Shown here one piece after another: positions 1 through 10,693 of a stretch of 57,347 nucleotides of DNA. The stretch lies in contig OX485808.1 in NCBI GenBank assembly GCA_950295325.1, positions 36,357,180 to 36,414,526 of the forward strand, read 5' to 3'. The notes under the pieces were generated by a model, which was given only the letters and a program-made list of their open reading frames with translations, was not told the origin of the DNA and ran no database searches. Both the position numbers and the translations under genes were made by a program. The stretch is from Polytrichum commune (Eukaryota > Streptophyta > Polytrichopsida > Polytrichales > Polytrichaceae). Positions within the stretch are counted from its first letter, which is position 1; each line of letters opens with the position of its first letter.

Positions 1-140
1 ATACAACAAGGATTCAAGGCAACTAGGGGAGAACCAGCAACCCCATCAACAGTGTAGTCTCATAGGGTTAGGGGTGTGGAAGGTTTGGTATTGTAGAAGG
101 TTGCTCCTTGCAGGGTTTGTGGATGCCAACAGGCAGTGAT
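1..140. other. unassigned flank
   Basis: No gene or repeat is recognised here. It is the left flank of the solo LTR at 141-1970 and would join the sequence starting at 1971 if that LTR were removed. Confidence 0.5.
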
Positions 141-837
141 TGTGAGCCCAAAATGGTGCCCACATGTGGTAATTAACTCTTCAAAACCAATTTTAGTTTG
201 ACTTTGAGGTGTTATGACTATTCACAAAACATAAAAAGAGTGAAGTGTGGTGTGGATTTAAGTTTAGGCATTAGAATGTGTTGTGTAGTTATTTCAAGGT
301 TTGATTTCAATGGATGCCTTGATTATGTGAGTAGGGGGTAAGGTGAGGCAAGGTGAGCTCCGTGGGTTAAATGCCCACTTTTGGATCCACTTTGTTAGTT
401 TAGGAAGAAGGAAGCTTGGTGGATGGGGACTAGTCCCTACTTTGGAGGAGAGGGTTAAAGGATTGTGATTGGAGGTGCTAATCCTCTCACCCTATCCTCA
501 CCTCTCTCTCCCTCTCTCCCTCTCTCCCTCTTTGCTACTTAAGGTGTTTGTTCTCTCATTTGCCTCTCTCTCCATCAAGCGCTCTCAAGGGAGCAAGCTC
601 TTGAGAGTTTGAGCCACGTGTGTGGGTTATTAGTTTTTAGTGAAGTTAATTAGTTAAGCTCTCTCTCTCAAGTTCTCCCACGGGAGTGAGCTCTTATAGC
701 TTGAAAGCCACGTGTGTGGATTAGTTAGCCCTTAGTGATGTTAGAGAGTTAGTTTAGTTGATTAGTTTAAATCACGAAATCAAGTAGTCAAGTATCTAAT
801 TAGGGGCTTAGGGTCACCAAATTAGCTTGTAGTTTAA

Positions 838-1400
838 AAGGGCCAGCATACTAAGGGTGACCAGCAACCTAAGGAGCTACTGCCTCGGCCCAGCAGACTA
901 AGGGTTACCAGCATACAAGGAGCTACTGTCCTCGGACCAACAAACTAAGGAGCTACTGCCTCCCCAACAAACTAAAGGTTACCAGCATACAAGGAGCTAC
1001 TGCCTCGGTCCAGCAGACTAAGGGTTACCAGCATACAAGGAGCTACTGTCCTCGAACCAGCAGACTGAGGGTTACCATCATACAAGGAGCTACTGTCCTC
1101 AGACCAGCAAACTAAGGAGCTACTGCCTCGGCCCAGCAGACTAAGGATTACCAGCATACAAGGAGCTACGGCCTCGGCCCAGCAGACTAAGGGTGACCAG
1201 CATACAAGGAGCTACTGTCCTCGGACCAGCAGACTGAGGAGCTACTGGCCTCGGTCCAGCAGACTAAGGGTTACCAGCATACAAGGAGCTACGGCCTCGG
1301 CCCAACAGACTAAGGGTTACCAGCATACAAGGAGCTACGGCCTCGGCCCAGCAGACTAAGGGTTACCAGCATACAAGGAGCTACTGTCCTCGGACCAACC
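838..1400 (+). repeat. minisatellite inside LTR X copy 1
   Basis: About a dozen imperfect tandem units of roughly 32-46 bp are built around CTAAGGGTTACCAGCATAC, AAGGAGCTACTG and CCTCGGCCCAGCAGA. The unit differs from the minisatellites found at the matching position of the other family X LTRs. Short ORFs across it are by-products of the periodicity. Confidence 0.85.
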
Positions 1401-1627
1401 GATTAGGGAACAAGGGTAAACCAAGCCGAGCTGAGATGAGTAGACCCGATAATTAGTTAGAGACTAAGTTAGTGAAACCATCACCTAATGAGTGATGTGG
1501 GTGACTTTAGAAGTAGGACTTAGGGAGATGGTTTACTTAGATCAGGCAATGTGTGGGTTGTGTGATTAGATAGCTAGGAGGGTGTGTGGTTTTTACAAGC
1601 AATTGTGTTTGAGGTTAACCATTGAGG

Positions 1628-1645
1628 AAGTGTTTTTCAACACTT
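1628..1645 (+). promoter_or_regulatory. conserved LTR hairpin (copy 1)
   Basis: AAGTGTT and AACACTT pair perfectly around the loop TTTC. The hairpin lies about 40 nt before the conserved short ORF. Equivalent hairpins with changed but still paired stems occur at 39783-39800 (minus), 46170-46185 and 56626-56643. Confidence 0.6.
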
Positions 1646-1683
1646 ACACCTTGTGGTAAAAAAATCAATCGCTTATAAAAAAA

Positions 1684-1857
1684 ATGGATAAAATGGAAGA
1701 CTCTAGCAAAGGCAATGGGAAGGAGAGGATAATCAAGGGCCAAAGGGGAATATCTTTGAGCGCTTGTGTTGCCAAGGCCGCCGGTTGGACCCTTGAGGAA
1801 GCCAATTCGGCTACAAGTCAAGAGGCTACCATTAATAAACAAAGTGATTCAAAATAA
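1684..1857 (+). CDS. LTR-encoded short conserved ORF (57 aa), copy 1
   Basis: ATG at 1684, TAA at 1855. The 57-residue product is basic in its first third and has the core GISLSACVAKAAGWTLEEA at about residues 22-40, then TSQEA and INK. Copies in two other family X LTRs (56680-56844 and 39607-39774 minus) keep the core, while third codon positions differ at most codons, which points to selection on the protein. The ORF lies wholly inside the LTR, downstream of where transcription should start, so it could be a leader microprotein or uORF of the element. I recognise no known domain. Confidence 0.55.
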   Translation: MDKMEDSSKGNGKERIIKGQRGISLSACVAKAAGWTLEEANSATSQEATINKQSDSK

Positions 1858-1970
1858 CATGAATGCTTGATGATGTGAAGAGACCAATTTTCACGTTACA
1901 TACACTACATGTGATTCTCAAGACCATCACCCGGACTAGGACGCTTAAGGGTGGTGGAATTGGCCTCACA

Positions 1971-2034
1971 ATGATGCAAGGAGGCAGACAAACATTTGAA
2001 GGGTTTTTTTCCTTCGCTCCATCCCCGCATCTGC
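1971..2034. other. unassigned sequence between solo LTR and element A
   Basis: These 64 bp are host sequence relative to both insertions. The last five bases, TCTGC, are the TSD of element A and recur at 9095-9099. Confidence 0.6.
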
Positions 2035-3005
2035 TGTCGCGCACCTCTCCATGAGGAGTGCCCGAAACACCATGGGCACAAGGGGGACCCCGGAGTGACA
2101 CCCGGGACTTGTGGCGCCGTTGGTGAGAGGGCCCAAGTGATCCTAGTGTGGGTGAGGGCCCCGGGCGTTGGGAACGCCTCCCACCCACGGAGACTAGGAG
2201 GCATGAGGGTAAGGCCATGAGCTATGCGTAGCTCATGGCGTGGTGATTCTAGAATGCTCAAGAACACCTCAATCGGAGGTGTGAGCTAGGAGTTATGGCC
2301 ATTTGAGTGGGGCGCTGTCCCGGGACAGCGCCCTGGTACAGCAGTGCCTGGGAGTGATTCCCGGGACTGCCAAGGTTCAAACAGGCATAACTTCCTCACC
2401 ACTTGCCCGAATGGGGCAAGTGAGGAGTCCATCGGCATCTACATGAAGCGTAGATGAAGATGGAGTGGTCAAGTGTTAGCATCAGATATCATACAAGGAA
2501 GTTATGATGGTCTGAATCTGTGGGGGCTTCTAGGCCCAGCGGCTAAGGGAAAATGTCCACTTGGCCCCAACTCTTGGTAGAGAGACAAGAGGTTGGTTGA
2601 CGGTGGGGTAGGGGCCCCGCGTAGAGTCCTAGAGGCTTATATGGGTGAGGTGGTGTGGCCTCACCCACCCGAGGCCGAACGGCAAGGCCTCCATGGGCTT
2701 TGGCCTATTGTGAGGCCATAGTTGCCTAGTATGCTTCGGGTTGTTGTAGTGTTGCTCCGGCAACGCGATGATCAACATAGGATTGGACTTCCATGGATGG
2801 AAGTCCACATTGGGGAAATGGGTTACCGATTAAGGGGTGAGTCCCGAAAGCAAAGTAGGAGGGTTGGTTCCCTCCTATGAACTATTGGTCCGGGGTAAGA
2901 GGAGCTATCCATTAGCATGGCGGAATGCGAAGGGTAAGCGCTCGTAACCTTTGCTAGAAACGAAAATTGGCAAGATTATTAAGGGACCTAGCAAGGGTTG
3001 CGACA
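2035..3005 (+). repeat. 5' LTR of element A
   Basis: It starts TGTCGCGCACC, ends GGGTTGCGACA, and matches 8124-9094 with no difference by eye. It contains the short palindrome GCTATGCGTAGC and a GC-rich hairpin GGCGCTGTCC/GGACAGCGCC near 2311-2331. Antisense ORFs of 120-128 codons occur identically in both LTRs and are not supported as genes. Confidence 0.93.
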
Positions 3006-3007
3006 CT

Positions 3008-3025
3008 TGGTATCAGAGCAGGGTT
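3008..3025 (+). other. primer-binding site of element A
   Basis: TGGTATCAGAGC begins two bases after the 5' LTR. This is the standard complement of the 3' end of plant initiator tRNA-Met, typical of chromoviruses. Confidence 0.9.
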
Positions 3026-3059
3026 CCAATATTTGAGCTAGCACTTTGAGGTAGACATG

Positions 3060-4105
3060 GCTATCAAAAATGCGGGTTATGATGGTGAGCCCGGGGTTTC
3101 CGAAAGGTTGTGAGGCTCAAATTGGAACAAGGATCATGTGCAAGTGGAATTTGACCATACCATTGGTTCCAATGACAATGGTGGGCATGAGGGTGGATTT
3201 GGTAAGGAAAATGGAGGAGTGCTTTGAAAAGGGCTCCCGCAAACCTCAAAAAATATTTGGGGCCTAGAATACCGAAAGCACCCAAAACCTTGGAGGGCAT
3301 TAATGTTGGATTGAAATTCCAATTCGAAATGCTTAGAAGGTATTGATGTTGGAATGAATTTGGTGCTAATGAGGCACCCGGGGCCTCTTAAGGCCTATGT
3401 GCGCTATTCAAACGCACAAATGAAGGATACACCTAAAACGGACGAGCTTTCTAAGAAATGCATCCTTTTAGGTGGGGTTTTAAAAGCGGGTGGTGGATGC
3501 CTTGTTTAAGTCCCCAAGGCTTCTTGAGGACATGGTGGGGACCATCAAGTTTGCAAGAGCATTGAAGCCGATGGTCCCAAAGAGAAGTTCGGCGGCGCAT
3601 CACCACAAGTGACTTTATCCAAAGTAGGTCCCAAAGAAATGAGTGCAAATTGTTTGGTCCATTTTACTTAGGCAAAACATGTTGGTGCCGCGGACGGAAT
3701 GTTGAAAGGTGGCTTTATGCTTCCAAAGCAAATCATACTTGTGCCGCGGACGGAATGTTGGGAGGTGGGTTTGTCCTACCAAGGCAATTCATGTTCGTGC
3801 CGCGGACGGAGTGTGGGAAGGTGGCTTTGTGCTACCAAGGCAAAACATGTTTGTTTTGCGGACAAATTATTAGAAATTTGTTTTGTGGCACCAAACCAAT
3901 TTGTCCCGCGGACGAAATGTTTAAAGTTGGCTTTGCGGACCAAGCCAAGCCAAGTTGCTGAGGACCGAATGTTGGACGATGGCTTTGTGGCCAAGGCTAG
4001 TAGCCTTAAGCCAAGGCCAAGTATTTTGTACCTTGAGGCTCAAATGAATGGGAGACTTGTCTCATGGGTTGACAAAGAGTTAAGGCATTCTTTCATGACC
4101 CCAAA
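3060..4105 (+). pseudogene. decayed gag/protease region of element A
   Basis: This is the expected place for gag and protease, but no continuous frame and no zinc knuckle is visible. It contains a degenerate tandem array at about 3664-3990. The assignment rests on position only. Confidence 0.45.
3664..3990 (+). repeat. tandem array, about 57-bp unit, in element A
   Basis: Five to six diverged units share the core GTGCCGCGGACGGAATGTTG followed by a GGTGGCTTTGTG-like stretch and CCAAGGCAA. The array has expanded inside what should be coding sequence, so the protein frame was already unconstrained. Confidence 0.8.
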
Positions 4106-7100
4106 GCTCACAAGGGAGTTGGGTTTTGCCGATTGGTAGAGTGGTGAAGCCCACCAAGGTGCGGTTTGGAAAGGGCAAACCGCATGAGACAAAGGAGGCC
4201 GCGATGCATGTAACATTTCAATGTGGGACATTGGAATTTTGTCAAAATTTCACGCCATGTGAAATAGATGAAATGCATGTCATTGTGAAGGCCGCCTTCT
4301 TTGAAACTCACCTGATAGTTGTGAGGTGCAAGCCGGTGTGCTTGCCGTGCATTATGATGTGTCATAATGGCAAAGAATTGAGGTTCAAATTGACAAGGAC
4401 TCCTATGGTAGGAGGACCCAAGTTGGATTTGGTCTTAATGGACCAAATGAAAAATGGTAAACATAATGGTCGTGGTTCCATTGGAGCAACTCCAAGGAAC
4501 TCATGGGGAGGCTAGGAAAGATGGGCCTCCCCCAAACCATACTTGTGGGATGTTGGTGAGATACAAGGATGTATTCACCAATGTGTTGCTCAAAATGTTA
4601 CCGCCAAGGAGTGAATTGCAACTTTGCTCAAGAAGAAATTGAGTTCTTGAGGCATGTGGTGACAAAGGAAGTTAGTGGACAAACATGAAGAATGTCAAGG
4701 CAATCCAAGAGGAGAATTGGCCCTTGACTCAAGAAAAGGGCTTAGTTCATTTGTTGGCCTAGCCAACTACTACCACCACTTCATTCGAGGTTTTTCTAAG
4801 GTTGCTAGGACCTTAGACAACTTGTTGAAAAAAATGGCTATCCCACGAGTGGGATGAGCCTTGTCACCAAGCTTTTGGAGAGCTCAAGAGCAAGTTCTCT
4901 TCACAAGATGTGGTTAAGTTTCCGGGTTTTCATAAGCATTTTGAGGTGCACATGGAGACGAAGGACTTTATCATTGGCGGATGTTGATCCAAGATGGATG
5001 ACCATTGCTTATGAGAGCATTAAGCTCCATGGTTGTCAAACCTTGTCCGGCTTGTACAAGAAATGGCTATCCCAAGAGTGGGATGAGCCGTGCCACCAAG
5101 CCATTGAGGAGCTTAAGACGAAGTTCTCTTCGCCGCCCGTGCTCAAGTTCGCGGAGTTTGACATACCTTTTGAGGTGCATACGGGGGCGAGGGACTTTAT
5201 TTGGCGGATGTTGATGTAAAAAATAAAGATGGCCATTGCATATGGGAGCATGAAGCTCGATGGTTGTCCGACCTTGTCCGACTTGTGAAAGAAATGGCTA
5301 TCCCAAGAGTGGGACTAGCCTTGTCAACAAGTCTTTGGGGAGCTTAAGAGCAAGTTCTCTTCACCGCCCGTGCTCAAGTTTGTGGAGTTTGACAAACCTT
5401 TTGAGGTGCATACGGGGGCGAGTAACTTTCCCAATGATGGATTGTTAATGTAAGATGGATGGCCTTTGCATATGGGGGCTTGAGGCTCGATGGTTGTCGA
5501 AGAAGACAACCAACTCATGATAAAGAACTTCTTTGCCGTAGTGCATTGCTTGAAGATGTGGCGACATTATTTGGGGTCGCACAAAGCAAAGGTCTACATG
5601 GACAATGTGTCCTAAAAGTATTTTAACATATACAAGCGCAAGTGAGCGCCAAGTCATTGCGGTGGCATGATAGTTTGGCGCTTACGAAGGTGGATTTGGT
5701 CCACAAACCGGACCGTGGAAATGTGGTGCCGGATGTGCTAAGTAGACGGGAAGAGTTCCAAGCAATGAGAACCATCCAACCCTTGTGGCTAATGTGTGCC
5801 GGCGAAGGAAACTTGTGATGCAAGATACGGGAGGGGTAAATTAACTACCCCAAAGCACAAAAGCTTTTAGGTGAGCTTCGGAAGAGCAAGGTGCTCAAAG
5901 AGGTTAAGTTGGTGAACGGATTGTTCAAGTGTAAGCAAAGTCGGGTGTATGTGCCTCAAGGCAAGTTGAGGCTATCGGTTTTGAAGGAAGAATGTGATAG
6001 TCCTATTGCCGGCCATAGAGGAGAAAGAAAAAACCGCCATAGAATGGTGTCTTGGAGGTACCATTGGCGGTGCATAAAGGAGGATATAACCCACTTTGTG
6101 AAGGCGTGAATAAAGTGCCAAGTGAACCGAGCTTCTTACCAAAAGCAAGGCGGTTTCTTGCAACCGTTGCCTATCCCGTCGGCGCCATGGCATAGTATGT
6201 GCATGGACTTGATCACAAGTTTGCCGGAGTCACATGAGTATGATGCCATCTTGTTGATGGTAGAGCGGTTGGCCAAGTTGGCACACATGGTGCCGATTGT
6301 GGGAACCGCGACCGCGTTGGAGACCGCATAGCCTTTTCTCAAAGGATGGTTGAGGCACCACGGGTTGCCAAGAGTGATTGTGTGGGATCAAGATCCAAAG
6401 TTCACAAGTGCATTTTCAATGCATTTCTCTAAGGAGGTCGGAATGAAACTAAGGTTTAGCACGGCCTTGCATTCCCAAATGAATGGGAAAGCGGAGCATG
6501 TGAATGGAGTCTTGAAGCAATACTTGAGGAACTTGGTGGGGGCGGACCAAGGAGATTGGGCGGACTATGTGGGTCGAGCGGAGTGTAATTGCAATGTAGC
6601 CACGCACTTGGCTACCAAGGGGTGGTCTTTCGTGGTGGCTTATGGAGTGGATGCGCTCCAACCTATTAACCTAGCTCTCGAGGGGGCACATTCAACACTA
6701 GAGTTCAACCAAGATGGTGAGGACTTGGCCAAGGATGGTAAACAAGTCTTGGAGATGACCAAGTTGTTGGTGGAGAAAGCCCGAAGGTGCTACGGAGTGC
6801 AAATCAATGCCGGAAGACGCGAAGTGGAGTATGAGGTGGGCCAATAAGGTGTTGTTGAATGTGGACAACTTCACCTTGCCCAAAGGCCTTACTCCAAAAG
6901 TTCATGTCCAAAATTGGAGCTTCGTTTTCCATTGTGGAAGAAGTTTTCAAGGACATGTAAAAGTTGGAATTACCGCCGGAGATCAAAGTGCATCCGACAT
7001 TTCATGTCTCATTACGAAAGTCATTTTAGGACGACACCTTGTGGCCCGATCACAAGCAAGTGATTAGGCCACGTCCCGACCTTGTGGAGGTCATTTGGAA

Positions 7101-7309
7101 CATGAGGTAGGAGGGCATCCTCAAGTGTAGGAAGCCCAAGTGAAAATGAAAGAAAATGTACAAAGGAGTACTTGGTGAAATGGTGAGGATACCATGAGAA
7201 AGAAACCGCTTGGGTGGCGGCAAGAGACATGGTGAACACCAATGAATTGGTGAAGCACTTTGAAGAAACTAAGGCTAAGGATTCCAATAAAATGAAGCGT
7301 AGGCATTGA
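4106..7309 (+). pseudogene. decayed pol of element A (pre-RT, RNase H, integrase, chromodomain)
   Basis: Broken frames give recognisable pieces in the usual order: a protease/pre-RT piece with CEIDEM (about 4250), an RT N-terminal piece with LPPRSE (about 4600), the RT/RNase H connection with LANYYHHFIRGFSK (about 4765-4800), the integrase HHCC region (about 6010-6125), the integrase core with MDLITSLP (about 6205), VWDQDPKFTS (about 6385) and NGKAEHVNG (about 6490), and a C-terminal chromodomain with EYLVKW and ETAWVAARDMV (about 7160-7240). Sequence jumps from the RT N-terminus to FLRHVVTKE, so the palm with the YxDD motif is deleted. Internal stops include one right after EYLVKW. The family order and chromodomain indicate a chromovirus. 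No function is expected. Confidence 0.85.
4830..5510 (+). repeat. triplicated RT-RNase H junction in element A
   Basis: Three tandem copies of about 230 bp start near 4830, 5060 and 5288. Each begins AAATGGCTATCCCA and contains a CTCAAGTT...GTTTGACA...GAGGTGCATACG stretch that encodes the RNase H start. The copies differ from each other, so the duplication is older than the last transposition of the element. Confidence 0.75.
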
Positions 7310-8108
7310 TGAGGACATCAATCTCCTTTAGTGGGGGAGAGACGCTAGTAGCACACTTAGCTTCGAGGCTAATTACTCCACAACATGAACTTGTTCTTTG
7401 GCTTGAGGGAATAAAGTCCAAACTTTAGTGGTGCAAAGAGAAAAGTATGAGATGAGGTCCTAGTCTTGTACTTGTGCTTGGTTAATGGAAGAGGGGGAAT
7501 AGATATGCCAAACTAGGTTGGGTAAGCCGAGTAATTGGGGGCCATGGCTTGGAGGGGCCTTGGATAAAACCAAGAAACTTCTTAGTTGTGGGCTTGTCCG
7601 GGCGGGGACAAGGTGATGGCGCGTGCTCATAAAAGTGCTACCCGCGAGCTAACGAGAGTTGGCGCATGGGAGTCATGAACCCATGTCTCGAAAGAGCAAA
7701 GTGGGAACCGAGTCGGGCGGGACTTGGCATCACCCCCGTGCGATCGAGGCGTGGCTTAACAATGGAAAGCCATCTCGGAGTTGCAACCGAGACAACTTAG
7801 TGGAAGCGTTGAGGTCTCGCCTAGATGTGTCACGTTAGGCTAGTGGAGCTTAACGGGGGAGGCCCCAAAGGAGGGCCAACCCAAGTGAGTCCCAAAGTAG
7901 GTGGGTCTAGTATAGGTTAGGTCCTTGGATGAGAGATCCAAGGTCGCTAATGGACCACCTAGGAACGACACCTTTGGGACTATGCCAAATTTGAAGATGC
8001 ATTGTGGGGGTCGCGCCCTAAGGTAAACACAATGCCGCACCATAGAGGATGGCAACTTGAGAATTGGTGTGCCGACTACGAGTATAGTCGATGAGGGCAT
8101 CGACTCCG
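7310..8108 (+). other. 3' untranslated interior of element A
   Basis: No coding signal follows the chromodomain. A GTGGGGGAGAG stretch near 7333 resembles a second polypurine tract. Confidence 0.5.
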
Positions 8109-8123
8109 TTTGGTGGGGGTGAG
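8109..8123 (+). other. polypurine tract of element A
   Basis: TTTGGTGGGGGTGAG directly abuts the 3' LTR at 8124, as expected for the plus-strand primer. Confidence 0.8.
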
Positions 8124-9094
8124 TGTCGCGCACCTCTCCATGAGGAGTGCCCGAAACACCATGGGCACAAGGGGGACCCCGGAGTGACACCCGGGACTTG
8201 TGGCGCCGTTGGTGAGAGGGCCCAAGTGATCCTAGTGTGGGTGAGGGCCCCGGGCGTTGGGAACGCCTCCCACCCACGGAGACTAGGAGGCATGAGGGTA
8301 AGGCCATGAGCTATGCGTAGCTCATGGCGTGGTGATTCTAGAATGCTCAAGAACACCTCAATCGGAGGTGTGAGCTAGGAGTTATGGCCATTTGAGTGGG
8401 GCGCTGTCCCGGGACAGCGCCCTGGTACAGCAGTGCCTGGGAGTGATTCCCGGGACTGCCAAGGTTCAAACAGGCATAACTTCCTCACCACTTGCCCGAA
8501 TGGGGCAAGTGAGGAGTCCATCGGCATCTACATGAAGCGTAGATGAAGATGGAGTGGTCAAGTGTTAGCATCAGATATCATACAAGGAAGTTATGATGGT
8601 CTGAATCTGTGGGGGCTTCTAGGCCCAGCGGCTAAGGGAAAATGTCCACTTGGCCCCAACTCTTGGTAGAGAGACAAGAGGTTGGTTGACGGTGGGGTAG
8701 GGGCCCCGCGTAGAGTCCTAGAGGCTTATATGGGTGAGGTGGTGTGGCCTCACCCACCCGAGGCCGAACGGCAAGGCCTCCATGGGCTTTGGCCTATTGT
8801 GAGGCCATAGTTGCCTAGTATGCTTCGGGTTGTTGTAGTGTTGCTCCGGCAACGCGATGATCAACATAGGATTGGACTTCCATGGATGGAAGTCCACATT
8901 GGGGAAATGGGTTACCGATTAAGGGGTGAGTCCCGAAAGCAAAGTAGGAGGGTTGGTTCCCTCCTATGAACTATTGGTCCGGGGTAAGAGGAGCTATCCA
9001 TTAGCATGGCGGAATGCGAAGGGTAAGCGCTCGTAACCTTTGCTAGAAACGAAAATTGGCAAGATTATTAAGGGACCTAGCAAGGGTTGCGACA
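8124..9094 (+). repeat. 3' LTR of element A
   Basis: It has the same length (971 bp) and ends as the 5' LTR. It is followed by TCTGC, the second TSD copy. Confidence 0.93.
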
Positions 9095-9308
9095 TCTGCG
9101 AAGAGCGGCTGCGACCAAGCAATAGTTTAGGGTTTCTTTGGTGTTTTGGCTATGGCGACCTCAGCCTTGAAGCAACAGCAACTGCCATGGACAACAACAA
9201 AATTGGTTCCTGAGGCTCTGAAGCATCGGTTGCACGTGGTCGAAGATCCTACATTGATAGCGCTCCTTGGGCATTCAAAGTTCGTGGACATGGTGGTTTT
9301 TGGTGTTG

Positions 9309-9985
9309 TTGGTTGGCAACATGGGGTGAGCAACATCTCTTGCAATGTTTATTCTTTCCCAAAAGTCAATTTTTCGATGTGCATGTACAATGTTTGTTTA
9401 GATATTCCAGCTGTCGTGCAATCCTTCATTTTTGTGGTCCTTCATTCTCGCATTAAACTCTTACACAATTGAGGGTTTCAAGGTGTCTTGGCTACCCCTT
9501 GCCACATGTTGCTCAAAGTGTTTTTTCTTACAGTTTTTGCTGCTTCTGTATGTATTCTTCCTCTAAATGACCACACTTCAGTCATTCGCTGTAATTGTAA
9601 ATGTACATCAGTAATTCGTTGTAAATGTACTTTAGTTATTTGGTGCAGTTGGTTGGCAGCATGGGGAGAGCAACATCTTTTGCTATGTTTTTTCTTTCCC
9701 AAAAGTCAGTTTTAGGCTGTGCATGTACAATGTTTGTTTGAATCTTCCAGCTGTCGCGAAGTCCTTCATTTGTTTGATCCTTCATTCTCGCTTTAAACGC
9801 TAACACAATTGAGGGTGTCAAGGTGTCTTGGCTACCCCTTCCCACATTCTGCTCAACGTGATTTTCTTCGTGTTTCTACTGCTTCTATATGTATTCTTGT
9901 TGTAAACGACCACATTTCAGTCATTCGCAATCATTTCCCCTAAAAAAATTTTAATTGTTGTGATTGTAGTTGTTTGGCGGACAAC
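9309..9985 (+). repeat. tandem duplication of a G1 exon-intron junction
   Basis: Two units of about 320-340 bp start TTGGTTGGCAACATGGG (9309) and TTGGTTGGCAGCATGGG (9649), and a third partial start lies near 9970. Shared stretches include TTTCCCAAAAGTCA, GTGCATGTACAATGTTTG and CAAGGTGTCTTGGCTACCCC. Confidence 0.8.
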
Positions 9986-10693
9986 CAGGGTTGTCTATCC
10001 CGCCGTTATGACGGTGTCGTGCCGTCATGACGTGTCGTGTCGTGACGGACCCCTCCGTCACGACACAATAGGGTCCACATAGGGTCAACCTAGGGGGAAG
10101 CTAGTAGGGTGGGTAAAATACTTACCTTCTTGCCAAGGTGGCGTCCTATGTGGCAAAAAAGGCCGACGTGGACGTGGATATGCCTAGCTAGCGCCAGGTA
10201 AACCATTTTGCCATTATGTTTATCATTCTGTTAAAATCAAAGTAGTAAAATATAACTAAGGAGGGTGTGGGGCGGACGGGGGGGGGGGGGGGGGGGGAAC
10301 GGGGGCAGACGGGGTCGGGAAAGTTTTTATTTTATTTTATTTTTGGGACGGGGGTTGGGAACGGGGGCGGACGGGGGGAACGGAGCGGACGGGGGAGGGA
10401 ACGGGGCGGACGGGGGCAGGAACGGGGGCGGACGGGGGGGCGGACGGGGGGGCGGACGGGCGCTAGTAATTTTTTCCCCACTTTACCTCTACTTTGCTGA
10501 CATGTCATCACACGTGGACATCTTACATCCTACGTGTCCGAAATGGGGTAATGTAATTACACACAGAATTCGGTAAAATTCAAGTCCGTCAGGATAAAGA
10601 CAGCATCCGGCATAATGTCGTGACGGATACGTGTCGTGATGGCACGACATTATGCCGAGATTAGCCTCCGTCACGACACAATAGACAACCCTG
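9986..10693 (-). mobile_element. non-autonomous hAT element, deletion derivative
   Basis: Ends are CAGGGTTGTCTAT... and ...ATAGACAACCCTG, flanked by the exact 8-bp TSD CGGACAAC (9978-9985, 10694-10701). The left about 280 bp match the right end of the 8.1-kb hAT at 48491-56582 in reverse complement, and the right about 220 bp match its left end. Only the termini and a shortened G-rich GGGGCGGAC array remain. Palindromic CCGTCACGACA/TGTCGTGACGG motifs lie just inside each end. It has no coding capacity and presumably used the transposase of the large relative. Confidence 0.93.

Larger units (their letters stand above)
141..1970 (+). mobile_element. solo LTR, family X (copy 1)
   Basis: The repeat begins TGTGAGCCCAAAATGG and ends GGCCTCACA, so it has 6-bp inverted ends TGTGAG/CTCACA. 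The same two ends delimit copies at 45274-46341 and 47237-56956, and appear inverted at 39464-41362. It is flanked by GTGAT and ATGAT, a 5-bp TSD with one mismatch, and no PBS or internal region follows, so it is a solo LTR. In order it contains a CT-rich segment near 495-535, a tandem array (838-1400), a short hairpin (1628-1645), a 57-codon ORF (1684-1857) and a conserved 3' end around 1925-1970. The orientation is fixed by TATATAA followed by CT-rich sequence in other copies. Confidence 0.85.
2035..9094 (+). mobile_element. Ty3/gypsy chromovirus, element A, decayed interior
   Basis: Two 971-bp LTRs (2035-3005, 8124-9094) flank a 5.1-kb interior, with TSD TCTGC on both sides. A PBS complementary to initiator tRNA-Met follows the 5' LTR, and a polypurine tract precedes the 3' LTR. 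The interior holds fragments of protease/pre-RT, RT ends, RNase H, integrase and a chromodomain, with many stops and frameshifts. The catalytic RT core is missing. The LTRs show no difference by eye, so the copy is recent although it cannot encode its own replication. It was presumably copied in trans by a relative. Confidence 0.93.

Noticed and set aside
1832-2267. Antisense ORFs of 120-128 codons in the element A LTR and solo LTR
   Set aside because: They span the junction of two different repeats or recur identically only because the LTR is duplicated. No codon-level conservation could be tested and no domain is seen.
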